Positions 54,364 through 64,000 of a DNA stretch of 64,000 nucleotides are shown piece by piece (within the stretch, counting starts at the first letter, position 1; each line of letters begins with the position of its first letter). The translations under genes and the position numbers were made by a program. The notes under the pieces were generated by a model. That model searched no databases. It saw nothing but the letters and a program-made list of their open reading frames with translations, and was not told the origin of the DNA. Origin of the DNA: Exiguobacterium acetylicum (GTDB lineage: Bacteria; Bacillota; Bacilli; Exiguobacteriales; Exiguobacteriaceae); assembly GCF_019890935.1 (NCBI RefSeq), contig NZ_CP082333.1, positions 2,134,001 to 2,198,000 of the forward strand, written 5' to 3'.

Positions 54364-55395
54364 TTAGCGTCGTAAACGTGGGTCGAACGCATCACGCAGT
54401 CCATCTGCCAACATGTTGAAGCTGACCATGAGGAGTACGATGACCGTCGATGGAACAACGAGCAAGAATGGGAACGTTTTGAGTTCTTTGTACCCTTCGT
54501 TGATCAATGTACCGAGTGACGGTTGTGGTGGTGCAAGTCCTAAACCGATGAAGCTTAAGAACGCTTCGAAGAAGATCGCACTTGGAATCGTGAACATAAG
54601 TGAGATGATGATCGTTCCCAAGGTATTTGGAATCAAGTGTTTAAAGATCAATCGTGAGCTAGAAGCACCAAGTGTCCGTGCTGCAAGAACGAATTCTTGG
54701 TTCTTTAGTTTCAAGATTTGACCACGAACAAGTCGGCTCATCCCAATCCAGCCGGTGATCGTCATCGCAAGGATGATCGTCGTGATCCCTGGTTCAAGAA
54801 TCAAGATGAACAAGATGATCAAAATTAAGTTTGGTACACCTGTTAAAATTTCAGCAATCCGTTGCATGATGTTATCGACACGCCCACCGTAATAAGCAGA
54901 AATTCCGCCGTATGTGACACCAACGAGAACGTCGATGAGTGCTGCCATCAAACCGATGAATAACGAAATCTTCGTTCCTTCCCAGACACGTGACCAAAGA
55001 TCACGACCAAGGTGGTCCGTTCCGAACCAGAAGTTCTCCGTCACCTGTTTTTGTTTATAAAAATCAATCGGTGTATCACCAAGTGTCGCCATACCGTCAA
55101 AGCCAGCCCACTCTAAACCAGTAACTTTAGGTGGAAGTTTAGCTTGTGTGATTGTTTGGGTATAAGGGTCATTACCAGACAACGCGGGTCCGATCAATGA
55201 CATGATTGCGATGATGATGATGACAGCAAGTGAGAGAATTGCCGCTTTGTTCTTGCGTAGACGCATCCAAGCATCTTGCCAGAAGTTTAAGCTTTTACCA
55301 GCAAGGCGTTCCCCTGCTTGTTCATTGAACTCAACGTGTTGGAACAGCGATGAATCAAACTGTTCTGCTTTTGCATTTGAATTTTGTTCAGCCAT
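54364..55395 (-). CDS. oppC: Oligopeptide ABC transporter permease OppC
   Basis: 343 residues, six helices after a long cytosolic N-terminus (about 40 residues, LNFWQDAWMRLRKNKAAILSL). Binding-protein-dependent permease motif (EAA region) around LVRGQILKLKNQEFVLAARTLGAS in two parts. Its ATG overlaps the oppB stop in TAATG. Confidence 0.95.
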   Translation of the reverse strand: MAEQNSNAKAEQFDSSLFQHVEFNEQAGERLAGKSLNFWQDAWMRLRKNKAAILSLAVIIIIAIMSLIGPALSGNDPYTQTITQAKLPPKVTGLEWAGFDGMATLGDTPIDFYKQKQVTENFWFGTDHLGRDLWSRVWEGTKISLFIGLMAALIDVLVGVTYGGISAYYGGRVDNIMQRIAEILTGVPNLILIILFILILEPGITTIILAMTITGWIGMSRLVRGQILKLKNQEFVLAARTLGASSSRLIFKHLIPNTLGTIIISLMFTIPSAIFFEAFLSFIGLGLAPPQPSLGTLINEGYKELKTFPFLLVVPSTVIVLLMVSFNMLADGLRDAFDPRLRR

Positions 55396-56321
55396 TATTT
55401 GTTACCCCCCAAACGGATCCGTGGATCAACGACACCGTACAGCAAATCGACGATCAAAATCATGAGAATGAAGACTGCTGAGAAGAACAACGTCGTACCC
55501 ATGATGACTGTGTAGTCATTTTGTGTGATTGATGATACGAAGAGTTCACCAAGACCAGGTACAGAGAAAATCCGTTCAATGACGAGTGTTCCTGTAATCA
55601 ATGCAGCTGTCATTGGTCCAAGAATCGTGATCGCTGGAATCAAGGCGTTCCGAACCATGTGTTTCCAAGTAATCGACTGACCATCTAGGCCTTTTGCTTT
55701 AGCTAACGTGACATAATCCTGGTTCGTAACTTCTAGCATCTCTGTTCGGACGAATCGAGCAATTGAGGCTGTAACCCCAAGTGATAACGATATGGTCGGC
55801 AAGATGGTATGCGCCGGGCTTTCCCAGAACGCGACTGGCAAAACGCCCCATTTCACGCCAACATAGTATTGAAGGAGTGAGGCGAATACGAAGGACGGTA
55901 CCGAGATTCCGATAACCGATACGAACATTGCACCGTAATCGATCACTGTGTTGTGACGAAGCGCCGCGACAACACCTAAGACGAGTCCTAAAAATACTCC
56001 AAGTACTAATGCTTGAACTCCTAATTGAGCCGATGGTCCAATTCGTTCAGAGATTAAATCCGTTACCGGACGGCTATCATATTTGAATGAAATACCGAGA
56101 TCTCCTTGGAACAAGTTAACCATATACGCTGCATAGCGTTGTGGCAGTGGATCATTCAAGTTGTACTTATCCCGAAGGATGTTCAACTGTTCAGGAGAAA
56201 GTTTCTCCTGGTTTTGGAACGGTGAACCTGGTAGCAGATCCATCAGGAAGAAAGTGAACGAAGCGATGAGTAAAAACGTCAGTACGCCGTAAACCAGGCG
56301 TTGAGCTAAATAACGGCCCAT
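55395..56321 (-). CDS. oppB: Oligopeptide ABC transporter permease OppB
   Basis: 308 residues, six helices: RYLAQRLVYGVLTFLLIASF, then EAA-type loop LEVTNQDYVTLAKAKGLDG. ATG 56321 follows GGGGGTG by seven bases; an ORF extension upstream is non-coding. A separate promoter may lie at 56516-56544. Forms the channel with OppC. Confidence 0.94.
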   Translation of the reverse strand: MGRYLAQRLVYGVLTFLLIASFTFFLMDLLPGSPFQNQEKLSPEQLNILRDKYNLNDPLPQRYAAYMVNLFQGDLGISFKYDSRPVTDLISERIGPSAQLGVQALVLGVFLGLVLGVVAALRHNTVIDYGAMFVSVIGISVPSFVFASLLQYYVGVKWGVLPVAFWESPAHTILPTISLSLGVTASIARFVRTEMLEVTNQDYVTLAKAKGLDGQSITWKHMVRNALIPAITILGPMTAALITGTLVIERIFSVPGLGELFVSSITQNDYTVIMGTTLFFSAVFILMILIVDLLYGVVDPRIRLGGNK

Positions 56322-56614
56322 AAGATGGCACCCCCTATAAAGATTTTCTGTTTTTTTCGAAACATCAATAAAATCAGTATGACCCACAATTGTCGGAACA
56401 TTCAAGAATTTTGTCATAAAAATTTAAAAATTCTTTTTTTATTGTGCTTTGATTTGATGTTCGCTTGGATGTTTTTCTAATTTCATCCAATAGTCAGAAT
56501 TTTTCGTTTGATTCCATTATACTTTGCTAACAAAGTAATTAGAACTACTTTTTTACGAAACTTTCACATTTTCGATAAAAATGAGTTTCCATTCATAAAA
56601 AGTAGTATAAAACA
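56322..56614. other. oppA-oppB intergenic region
   Basis: AT-rich, no gene; holds the possible oppB promoter. Long leader if transcribed through. Confidence 0.5.
56516..56544 (-). promoter_or_regulatory. Possible internal promoter of oppBCDF with dyad
   Basis: Minus strand TTCTAA, 17-bp spacer, TATAAT. The dyad ACTTTG-N4-CAAAGT (56521-56536) overlaps the start of the -10. The -35 is poor. Confidence 0.4.
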
Positions 56615-56646
56615 GGAGCGTACCCGAACTGATCAGGGGACGCTCC
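56615..56646 (-). terminator. Partial terminator after oppA
   Basis: Arms GGAGCGT/ACGCTCC with long loop and short T-run; would raise oppA mRNA over oppBCDF. Confidence 0.65.
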
Positions 56647-56655
56647 CATTCTCGA

Positions 56656-58269
56656 TTACTTAATATCAACGTATTTGTATTGGAAATCTGCTCCGAACAC
56701 TTGACGGTTGAAATCTTTAACCGTCGGACGGCTCAAGTATGCAGAACCTGCTTGATAGATTGGCGCGATGGCTTGATCTTTCTCAATCAATTGCGCTTCC
56801 GCTTGTTTGAAGAGATCAAGACGTTTGTTTAAGTCAGACTCTTCATTCGCTGCGTTCAACAATTTATCATAAGCTGCAGACTTGTACTTGACGTCGTTTT
56901 GGCTATTCGTTGATTCGAAGATAGAAAGGTTAGACATTGGATCCTGGTAATCCGGGCCCCAAAGTGAATAAGAAACCTGGTAGTCTCCTTTTGTTTCAAG
57001 GTCGAGTTTGTTCTTGAACGGTTGTTGTTTGATTGAAACAGTGACGTTCGGAAGATTTTTCTCGATTTGACCTTTCATGTACTCACTGATCTTCTTCGCA
57101 TCTTCATTGTCGAATGAAAGAAGTTCAATCGTCGTTTTCTTATCGCCGTTTGCTTTTTTCCAAAGATCAGCTGCTTCTTTAGCATCACGATCGAACCAGT
57201 TGATGTCGCTCGTGTAGTCTTTACCAGACGCATCTTTGATGAATTCTTTCGGAATGAAGCTTGTTGTTGGAATCGAACCGTTCGCAAGAAGCGTATCTGT
57301 GATTCCTTTTGGATCGATGGCACGAGCAATCGCTTTACGTGCATCAACATTTTTCATCGTTGCATCTTCGTTATTGAACTTCAGATAAGCGATTGAAGAA
57401 CGAAGTGCTGTCTTGAATTCAGGCTTTGATTTGTAAGCTTCAACTTGCTCTGAAGTGAGACCAGCGTAATCGATATCATTTGAATCATAGAGGTTTACTA
57501 CTGTTGACGTATCTTTGACGACACTGACCGTAACTTCGTCGAGTTTGACGGCATCTTTATCCCAGTAGTTATCGTTTTTCTTCAGTACTCGTTTTGAATC
57601 CGTTTTCCAAGATTCCCAAACGAAAGGACCGTTATAGAGTAATTTATCTGGTTTAAGCGAGAAGTCTTTTTCATTCTTTTTGTAGAAGTCTTCACTGATT
57701 GGTGAGTACGTACCAAACGATGTCAGTGAGAGGAAATACGGCGCTGGACGCTCAAGTTTGACTTCTAACGTTTTGTCGTCAAGTGCTTTAACACCGAGTT
57801 CGTCGACAGCTTTTTTACCTTGTGTAACATCAGCGCCGTTTTTTAACGTGTCAAAGATGTACGAGTAACTAGATGCTGTTTTCGGATCAGCAGCACGTTT
57901 CCAAGCGAATTCGAAATCTTGTGCTTTGACGGGTGAACCATCAGACCATTTTGAATCACGAAGTGTGAACGTATACGTCAAGTTATCACTTGAGATATCT
58001 GTTTTTTCTGCAAGTGCTGGAATCGCTTTGCCGTCTTTATCGAGACGGTAAAGACCTTCCATCGTGTTCCCGATCATGTTGAAAGCGACAGAATCCGTAG
58101 CTTTCGCCGGATCCACTGTCGTGATATCCGAAGAGTCTGTTAAGCGTAGATTTTTCTTTCCGTCTGTAGAACCTGAATCACTGTCTCCGCCACCTGTCGA
58201 ACATCCAGCAAGCACTGCGCTTCCTGCAAGCATGACTGATAATGCGAGACCGACTGTTTTTTTCTTCAT
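56656..58269 (-). CDS. oppA: Oligopeptide-binding lipoprotein OppA
   Basis: 537 residues. Signal peptide with lipobox LAGC (Cys23), Ser/Gly/Asp linker, then SBP family 5 domain (DSSDITTVDPAKATDSVAFN, GLYRLDKDGKAIPALAE, YTFTLRDSKWSDGSPVKAQDFEFAWKR in parts). Captures peptides for OppBCDF. AAAGGAGATG precedes the ATG. First gene of oppABCDF. Confidence 0.96.
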   Translation of the reverse strand: MKKKTVGLALSVMLAGSAVLAGCSTGGGDSDSGSTDGKKNLRLTDSSDITTVDPAKATDSVAFNMIGNTMEGLYRLDKDGKAIPALAEKTDISSDNLTYTFTLRDSKWSDGSPVKAQDFEFAWKRAADPKTASSYSYIFDTLKNGADVTQGKKAVDELGVKALDDKTLEVKLERPAPYFLSLTSFGTYSPISEDFYKKNEKDFSLKPDKLLYNGPFVWESWKTDSKRVLKKNDNYWDKDAVKLDEVTVSVVKDTSTVVNLYDSNDIDYAGLTSEQVEAYKSKPEFKTALRSSIAYLKFNNEDATMKNVDARKAIARAIDPKGITDTLLANGSIPTTSFIPKEFIKDASGKDYTSDINWFDRDAKEAADLWKKANGDKKTTIELLSFDNEDAKKISEYMKGQIEKNLPNVTVSIKQQPFKNKLDLETKGDYQVSYSLWGPDYQDPMSNLSIFESTNSQNDVKYKSAAYDKLLNAANEESDLNKRLDLFKQAEAQLIEKDQAIAPIYQAGSAYLSRPTVKDFNRQVFGADFQYKYVDIK

Positions 58270-58470
58270 CGGTAAGTCATCTCCTTTTCAATTTCCAAGT
58301 TGCCATAATGCCTATGACATCAATAACGTCCCGTCGAAACTGCAATGTATTCCCCAAAATGCATTGACCTAGTTTCAAAAACTTAAACGAAGTGATAAAT
58401 TGATTTTATGTGAGAATAGCATTAACGTCAAGTAAATAGTCACACTATTTGCTATTTTGCATCATTCGTT

Positions 58471-58488
58471 TGTTACCGATTCGTAACA
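58471..58488. promoter_or_regulatory. Dyad between oppA and the DUF3899 gene
   Basis: TGTTAC-N6-GTAACA, perfect arms. It overlaps the -35 region of the TATACT promoter (about 58504) of the plus-strand gene. Confidence 0.45.
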
Positions 58489-58540
58489 GGATTAAAAATT
58501 TCGTATACTAAGGTTATCAATGCATTTAAGGGGGATTTTC

Positions 58541-58921
58541 ATGCGATCGACCTATTTCCGACCGGTCATCATTGCGGTCATTTTAGTCTTACTTTATACG
58601 GTATGGGCGACTATCACCGATTCGACGCACGGGATTTTGTATCATCTATCTGGTGGATTATTCATTGGAGGCTTTTTGCTTATGGCAATCGGATTCTTTT
58701 CCAACATGTCGGCTAACGGCTTCTTCCGTGGCATGACAGCCGGATTTAAAAAACAACGAGAAGCGAAGCTTCGAGAGATTGATGGCGATTACTACGAAGA
58801 TGATGACGAAGAGGAAGAAGTCCTCCGTAAAAAGCAAAACCGGGCTTCTGCCCGAACGAAACCCTATATTTCTAGCGGTATTATCTTCATCATCGTATCG
58901 CTGATCATCTCTTACTTTTAA
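58541..58921 (+). CDS. DUF3899-like membrane protein
   Basis: 126 residues with helices PVIIAVILVLLYTVWATI, GLFIGGFLLMAIGFFS and a C-terminal YISSGIIFIIVSLIISYF; a very acidic run (YYEDDDEEEEV) lies in the cytosolic loop. ATG 58541 follows AAGGGGG. Family assignment to DUF3899 is by memory of a trpS-neighbour protein. Function unknown. Confidence 0.8.
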   Translation: MRSTYFRPVIIAVILVLLYTVWATITDSTHGILYHLSGGLFIGGFLLMAIGFFSNMSANGFFRGMTAGFKKQREAKLREIDGDYYEDDDEEEEVLRKKQNRASARTKPYISSGIIFIIVSLIISYF

Positions 58922-58964
58922 TCGAAATCACCGTGACGTGCCTTCTATCGTATGGTAAACTTAA

Positions 58965-60236
<1,272 letters not shown>

Positions 60237-60246
60237 GTCCTCCTCC

Positions 60247-60277
60247 AAAAGAGATCGGAATGCTCCGGTCTTTTTTG
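60247..60277 (+). terminator. Terminator of trpS
   Basis: AAAAGAxATCGGA-type stem with TCCGGTCTTTTTT. Confidence 0.8.
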
Positions 60278-60290
60278 ATATCTCCAAACA

Positions 60291-60327
60291 AAAAACTACT
60301 TCCGAATGAAATCGGAAGTAGTTTTTA
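60291..60327 (-). terminator. Terminator of the second oppA gene
   Basis: Perfect 15-bp arms AAAAACTACTTCCGA/TCGGAAGTAGTTTTT. Confidence 0.9.
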
Positions 60328-60333
60328 TTTTGC

Positions 60334-61977
60334 TTATTTACCTTCGATCGAAGCCCATTTGTACGAGAAGTCTGCGCCGAAGTTATGCTCGACGACACCT
60401 TTGACGTATGGTTTAACGAGGAATGCACGTCCACGCTGATAAACAGGTGAGATCGCTGCAGATTCGAGAAGAATTTTCTCAGCTTCTTGCAATTCAGACC
60501 AACGTTTCGTTGCATCTGTTTGTGTTTGAGCATCTTTGATGAGTTTATCATACTCTTCATTTGACCACTTACCACGGTTGTATGGTCCGTCTGTCAAGAA
60601 GAGATCGAGGAATGTCATCGGATCTTGGTAGTCAGGTCCCCAGCCCGCGAGCGAGAATTGGAAGTCCCCTTTGTTTTCAAGATCAAGTTTGTTTTTGAAT
60701 GGTTGTTGTTTGATTGTGACCTTCATACCTGGAAGGTTTTTCTCAAGTTCACCTTTCAAGAACTCACCGATTTTTTTCGAATCATCGCTATCGTAGTTCA
60801 AGAGTTCAAGATCAACCGATTTTTGACCGATTTCCTTTAAGCCCTCTTCCCAGAGTTTTTTCGCTTCGTCTGCATTGTATTCGTTGAATCCAGGATACTT
60901 GTCGCGGAAATCTTTCCCGTCAGCATCTTTCGCGAAATCTTTTGGTACGAGATAGTTCGCTGGAAGTGATCCGTTTGCGAGGATGACATCCGTGATTCCT
61001 TTTTTATCGTAACCCATGTCGATTGCGCGACGGATTTTTTCGTTATCAAGCGCTTTTACCTTCGTGTTGAGGTAGAGGTAGAAGATTGTTGATTCACCTT
61101 TTGTTTTGAATTCTTTATTATCTTTGAACTGGGCAACGAACTCAGATGTTAAACCTGTGCGATCGATGTCACCTTTTTCGTAAAGGTTAACACCAGTTGC
61201 AACTTCTTTAACGACCTTAACGTTGATCGTTTTCAGTTTAACGGCATCTTTATCCCAGTAGTTATCGTTTTTGACCATTTTCCAGCCTTGCTCACGTGTC
61301 CACTCTGTTAATTTGAATGGTCCGTTGTAGAGCGACTTGTCTGCAGTCGAACCGAAGTCTTTTCCGATTTTCTTCGAGAGTTCTTCTGATTTCGGCATGA
61401 ATGGACCGAATCCAGTGAGTCCGAGGAAGTAATCTGCAGGTGCTTTTAACTTAACTTCGAACGTTTTGTCGTCGACTGCTTTAACGCCGACAGCATCACG
61501 ATCACCTTTTTTCGTGTTGTACTCTTCTGCACCTACGATGTTATAGAAGACATATGCATACTGTGAAGCGTTCTCTGGGTTGAGAACTTCTTTCCATGCA
61601 TATTCAAAGTCTTTAGCTGTGATTGGTGTACCGTCAGACCATTTCGCATCACGTAATTTAAACGTGTATGTCTTTTTGTCTTTTGATACTGTATGACTTT
61701 CAGCGATACCTGGTGTTGGTTGCTGTTTGTCATCAAGACGGTAAAGACCTTCCATCGTGTTGTTCAACACGTTGAATGAAACCGAGTCTGTTGAAGTCGT
61801 CGGGTTAAGTGTCGGGATATCCGAACCTTCGATCAAGTTAAGTGTTTGATCACTAGATTTTTTGTCTGAACCTGTGTCGCCCGATTTGTCGCCTGAATCC
61901 GTTGTCGAACAAGCTGCGAGGAACGCACTTGATACGAGAGCTACCGATGTAGCTAAAGCAAAACTTTTCTTCTTCAT
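60334..61977 (-). CDS. Second OppA-type peptide-binding lipoprotein
   Basis: 547 residues; lipobox LAAC (Cys22), Ser/Asp/Lys linker, SBP family 5. It resembles OppA (56656) over its length, sharing GLYRLD, YTFKLRDAKWSDGTPITAKDFEYAWK (in pieces) and KQQPFKNKLDLE. Likely a duplicate with different peptide preference using the same OppBCDF, as no permease is adjacent. Confidence 0.93.
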   Translation of the reverse strand: MKKKSFALATSVALVSSAFLAACSTTDSGDKSGDTGSDKKSSDQTLNLIEGSDIPTLNPTTSTDSVSFNVLNNTMEGLYRLDDKQQPTPGIAESHTVSKDKKTYTFKLRDAKWSDGTPITAKDFEYAWKEVLNPENASQYAYVFYNIVGAEEYNTKKGDRDAVGVKAVDDKTFEVKLKAPADYFLGLTGFGPFMPKSEELSKKIGKDFGSTADKSLYNGPFKLTEWTREQGWKMVKNDNYWDKDAVKLKTINVKVVKEVATGVNLYEKGDIDRTGLTSEFVAQFKDNKEFKTKGESTIFYLYLNTKVKALDNEKIRRAIDMGYDKKGITDVILANGSLPANYLVPKDFAKDADGKDFRDKYPGFNEYNADEAKKLWEEGLKEIGQKSVDLELLNYDSDDSKKIGEFLKGELEKNLPGMKVTIKQQPFKNKLDLENKGDFQFSLAGWGPDYQDPMTFLDLFLTDGPYNRGKWSNEEYDKLIKDAQTQTDATKRWSELQEAEKILLESAAISPVYQRGRAFLVKPYVKGVVEHNFGADFSYKWASIEGK

Positions 61978-62134
61978 GTTACGATGACCCCCCTAGGTTT
62001 CTAAAATGATACTGTCAGGTTTTTGACCGAAAAAAAAAGAATTACTATATTCGAATCAAACCCTTCGTTACAAATAGTTTACAATGTTCTGATAATTTTG
62101 CAAACCTTTTATCCGATTTTTCTAAATATTTTTT

Positions 62135-62172
62135 CAAAAAAGACTGGGACCTCACGAAAAAATGGTCCCAGC
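62135..62172 (-). terminator. Terminator of the third oppA-like gene
   Basis: TGGGACC/GGTCCCA arms with six T on the minus strand. Confidence 0.85.
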
Positions 62173-62179
62173 TCAGTGA

Positions 62180-63736
62180 TTATTTTAGAATTTTCATTGC
62201 ACGAAGTAGGTATTCCGGTCCATAAATCGGTACTTCGATTCCTTGAATCGTATCAGAAACATATAATTTCTCTGTCGTCTGATACAAAGGAACGATGACG
62301 GCATCTTGATTGATCAACTGACTTTCAGCTTGATGATACAATGCTTGTTTTTTCTTCATATCTCGTACCTGTCGTGCTTTTTCGATCATTTGATCGTACG
62401 TGTCGGATTGATAGTTTACGGAATTCAACGGATTATCTGAGACGAACTGGTTCAAATATGCAAGTGGACCTGGATAATCCGGCATCCATCCCGTTAACGT
62501 CATCGCATACTGAGCCGACTGTTCTTTATCGATCTTCTCTTCAATCCCAACTGGTTTAAGAACGATATCAATATCAGGTAACTGTCTCTCAAGATACGTC
62601 TCAAGTTGTTGGCCAATCCGCTTCGCCTGTGGGTCCTCGAAGTTCAGCATCTCGATTCGTTGTTTCTTCTGTTGTTTACCATTTTCTTTTTTTACTTGTA
62701 CCGGTTCTGTCATTAATACATTCGTATCGGTGACGACGAATCGATTCGTCGGAATACCTGCATATCCTAAAGGAAGTTGAACCGACTCTTTTTCCATCAA
62801 GGCGTAAGCAATCCGTTTTCGGAGTGTCTTTTCGCGAAAGGCTTCATTTTTTTGATTAAATGCGATATAAAAGACGCCGCTCCGCTTTTTTTGATAGGTT
62901 GGGCGAGAGACTTGATCTTCTTGTGTCTCAACACTCTCTTGTAACGGAAGAATCGCTGCTTTACTGTTTTCATACGTATTCCATTGCGTCTGATGATCAG
63001 AGATGATGCGACTTTTAACTTCCTCGACTGTGACAACATTTTGTTGATGATACTGGTTGTTTTTCTTAAGCGTGTATCCGTTTTTAGACATCTGTTCTAG
63101 TGTAAACGCACCATTACCCGTAAGGTCTTGCCACTTCTTGGATTCTGGTTGGGGATAAAAGACGGACATCGCGAGTAATTCTTTTAGATTCGAAACCGGC
63201 TGATTCAGCGTGATGACAAGTTGATCATGTCCTTTCGCCTTTACACCTAAACGCTCTGGCTTCATTTTTCCGTCATTGACGGCACGTCCATTTTCAAACA
63301 CTTCAAATAAAAAACCATAAGGAGAATTCGTTTTATTAGCTGCGACACGTCGGAAACTATCGACAAAGTCTTGTGCCGTGATCGGCTGACCCTGCGCATT
63401 TTTCGTTTGTTTGAGTTGAATCGTATACATCAGACGATCTTTTGAGACTGACATATCCTGTGCCAATCCTCTACGGACGGATGTCCCAGAAGTAAAGACA
63501 TATAATCCTTCATACAGTTGTGCTAACAGTGTCTGAGAACGGCTATCCGTCGCTAATGCAATATCGGATGTCTTCGGGAGTGATGCTTCAATTAATTCAA
63601 CCTTCACTGCTTGGGTTTCCTGATCTGTTTTCGTCTTTTGAGATGATGATAGACGATATATGAGCGTACCACTGAGACCAATCAATAAAAATAGGATCAG
63701 TATCAGGATTGATGTTTTTCTTGTGATGTTAGTCAT
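62180..63736 (-). CDS. OppA-like binding protein with membrane anchor instead of lipobox
   Basis: 518 residues. N-terminus KTSILILILFLLIGLSGTLIYRL is a hydrophobic helix without cysteine, so it is either anchored by an uncleaved helix or cleaved by signal peptidase I. SBP family 5 core: GLYVFTSGTSVRRGLAQ, YTIQLKQTKNAQGQPITAQDFVDSFRR (in pieces). More divergent than the other two. AAAGGAG precedes the ATG. Confidence 0.88.
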   Translation of the reverse strand: MTNITRKTSILILILFLLIGLSGTLIYRLSSSQKTKTDQETQAVKVELIEASLPKTSDIALATDSRSQTLLAQLYEGLYVFTSGTSVRRGLAQDMSVSKDRLMYTIQLKQTKNAQGQPITAQDFVDSFRRVAANKTNSPYGFLFEVFENGRAVNDGKMKPERLGVKAKGHDQLVITLNQPVSNLKELLAMSVFYPQPESKKWQDLTGNGAFTLEQMSKNGYTLKKNNQYHQQNVVTVEEVKSRIISDHQTQWNTYENSKAAILPLQESVETQEDQVSRPTYQKKRSGVFYIAFNQKNEAFREKTLRKRIAYALMEKESVQLPLGYAGIPTNRFVVTDTNVLMTEPVQVKKENGKQQKKQRIEMLNFEDPQAKRIGQQLETYLERQLPDIDIVLKPVGIEEKIDKEQSAQYAMTLTGWMPDYPGPLAYLNQFVSDNPLNSVNYQSDTYDQMIEKARQVRDMKKKQALYHQAESQLINQDAVIVPLYQTTEKLYVSDTIQGIEVPIYGPEYLLRAMKILK

Positions 63737-63791
63737 AAACGACTCCTTTCTGCGTCAAACACGCATTTCTCTATTGAATCAGAAAATCAGC

Positions 63792-63829
63792 AAAAAAGCG
63801 ACCCCCTCGTTTTCCAAGGGAATCGCTTA
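63792..63829 (-). terminator. Terminator of fabF
   Basis: AAGCGA and inner CCC/GGG pairing with TCGCTT; T-run on the minus strand. Confidence 0.8.
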
Positions 63830-63832
63830 AGC

Positions 63833-64000
63833 TTAAGCTTCGTAACGTTTGAAGACGAGTGATGCGTTGTGTCCACCGAACCCGAGCGAGTTGCTCAGGG
63901 CGTAATTTAATTCGACGCTCCGTGCACCTTCCGTCACGTAGTCGAGATCACAGCCTTCACTCGGCTGTTTGAGATGAATCGTCGGGTGAACGGTTTGTTC
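63833..64000 (-). CDS. fabF: 3-oxoacyl-ACP synthase II (FabF), C-terminal end
   Basis: The last 55 residues are in the window: [20 protein letters not shown], then [21 protein letters not shown], the strictly conserved C-terminal KAS II block (NSxGFGGxN). The rest lies beyond the right edge. FabF elongates acyl-ACP; together with FabI it shows fatty acid synthesis genes scattered in this region. Confidence 0.95.
   Translation of the reverse strand, partial: EQTVHPTIHLKQPSEGCDLDYVTEGARSVELNYALSNSLGFGGHNASLVFKRYEA

Overview
The window looks like core chromosome of a low-to-mid GC Gram-positive of the order Bacillales. Gene content and local order match several Bacillus subtilis neighbourhoods: ftsW-ylaN / phoH (ylaK)-ylaL-ylaI-ylaH-typA-ylaF; yktC-yktA-speA; pdhABCD-def-rnjA-rpoY-ykrA-ktrC; dapL(ykuR)-ccpC; and fabI / yjbO-ppnK-relQ-yjbK-yjbH-pepF-coiA / mecA-spx / opp / trpS. 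My impression, from memory only, is Exiguobacterium. I saw no rRNA, tRNA, CRISPR array, prophage or transposase gene.

Layout. 1-7.4 kb: cell-division and translation-stress genes (FtsW end, YlaN, PhoH, a PQQ-type sugar dehydrogenase lipoprotein, YlaH, TypA/BipA). 7.4-11 kb: inositol monophosphatase, two small proteins and arginine decarboxylase. 11-16 kb: pyruvate dehydrogenase operon pdhABCD. 16.4-20.5 kb: peptide deformylase, RNase J1 with RNA polymerase epsilon, a HAD phosphatase and KtrC. 20.6-23 kb: cytochrome bd oxidase. 23.3-25.7 kb: N-acetyl-diaminopimelate deacetylase, CcpC and divergent BdbC. 25.7-37.5 kb: accessory metabolism, with an FAD oxidoreductase, NadE, CvfC, alpha/beta hydrolase, GNAT, BrnQ, DegV and a HAD/PAP2/PgpA cluster, and several unknown proteins. 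37.7-47.6 kb: YjcG, FabI, RodA, pseudouridine synthase, NAD kinase, RelQ, CYTH protein, SpxH, PepF and CoiA. 47.6-52.3 kb: cardiolipin synthase, an SDR, MecA, Spx and an HD hydrolase. 52.3-63.7 kb: oppABCDF, T-box-controlled trpS and two more OppA-like proteins. The right edge cuts FabF.

How the genes connect. Pyruvate oxidation (pdh) and the bd oxidase both carry TTGTGA-N6-TCAC dyads of Rex/Fnr type, suggesting shared redox or oxygen control. Spx, its ClpXP adaptor SpxH, and MecA (ClpC adaptor) lie within 8 kb. FabI carries a textbook FapR operator under a TTGACA promoter. The branched-chain amino acid carrier BrnQ appears doubly controlled: a CodY box sits just upstream of its promoter, followed by an 18-residue leader peptide with seven Leu/Ile/Val codons and an attenuator-type terminator. 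TrpS has a T-box with a UGG specifier.

The most unusual items are the brnQ leader-peptide attenuator, a 242-bp deeply self-complementary element with 15-bp inverted ends filling the gap between bdbC and an FAD oxidoreductase gene, an SpxH that has lost its CxxC motif, a complete transcription unit for a 45-residue lysine-rich protein upstream of spx, and nested operator-like dyads at several promoters.
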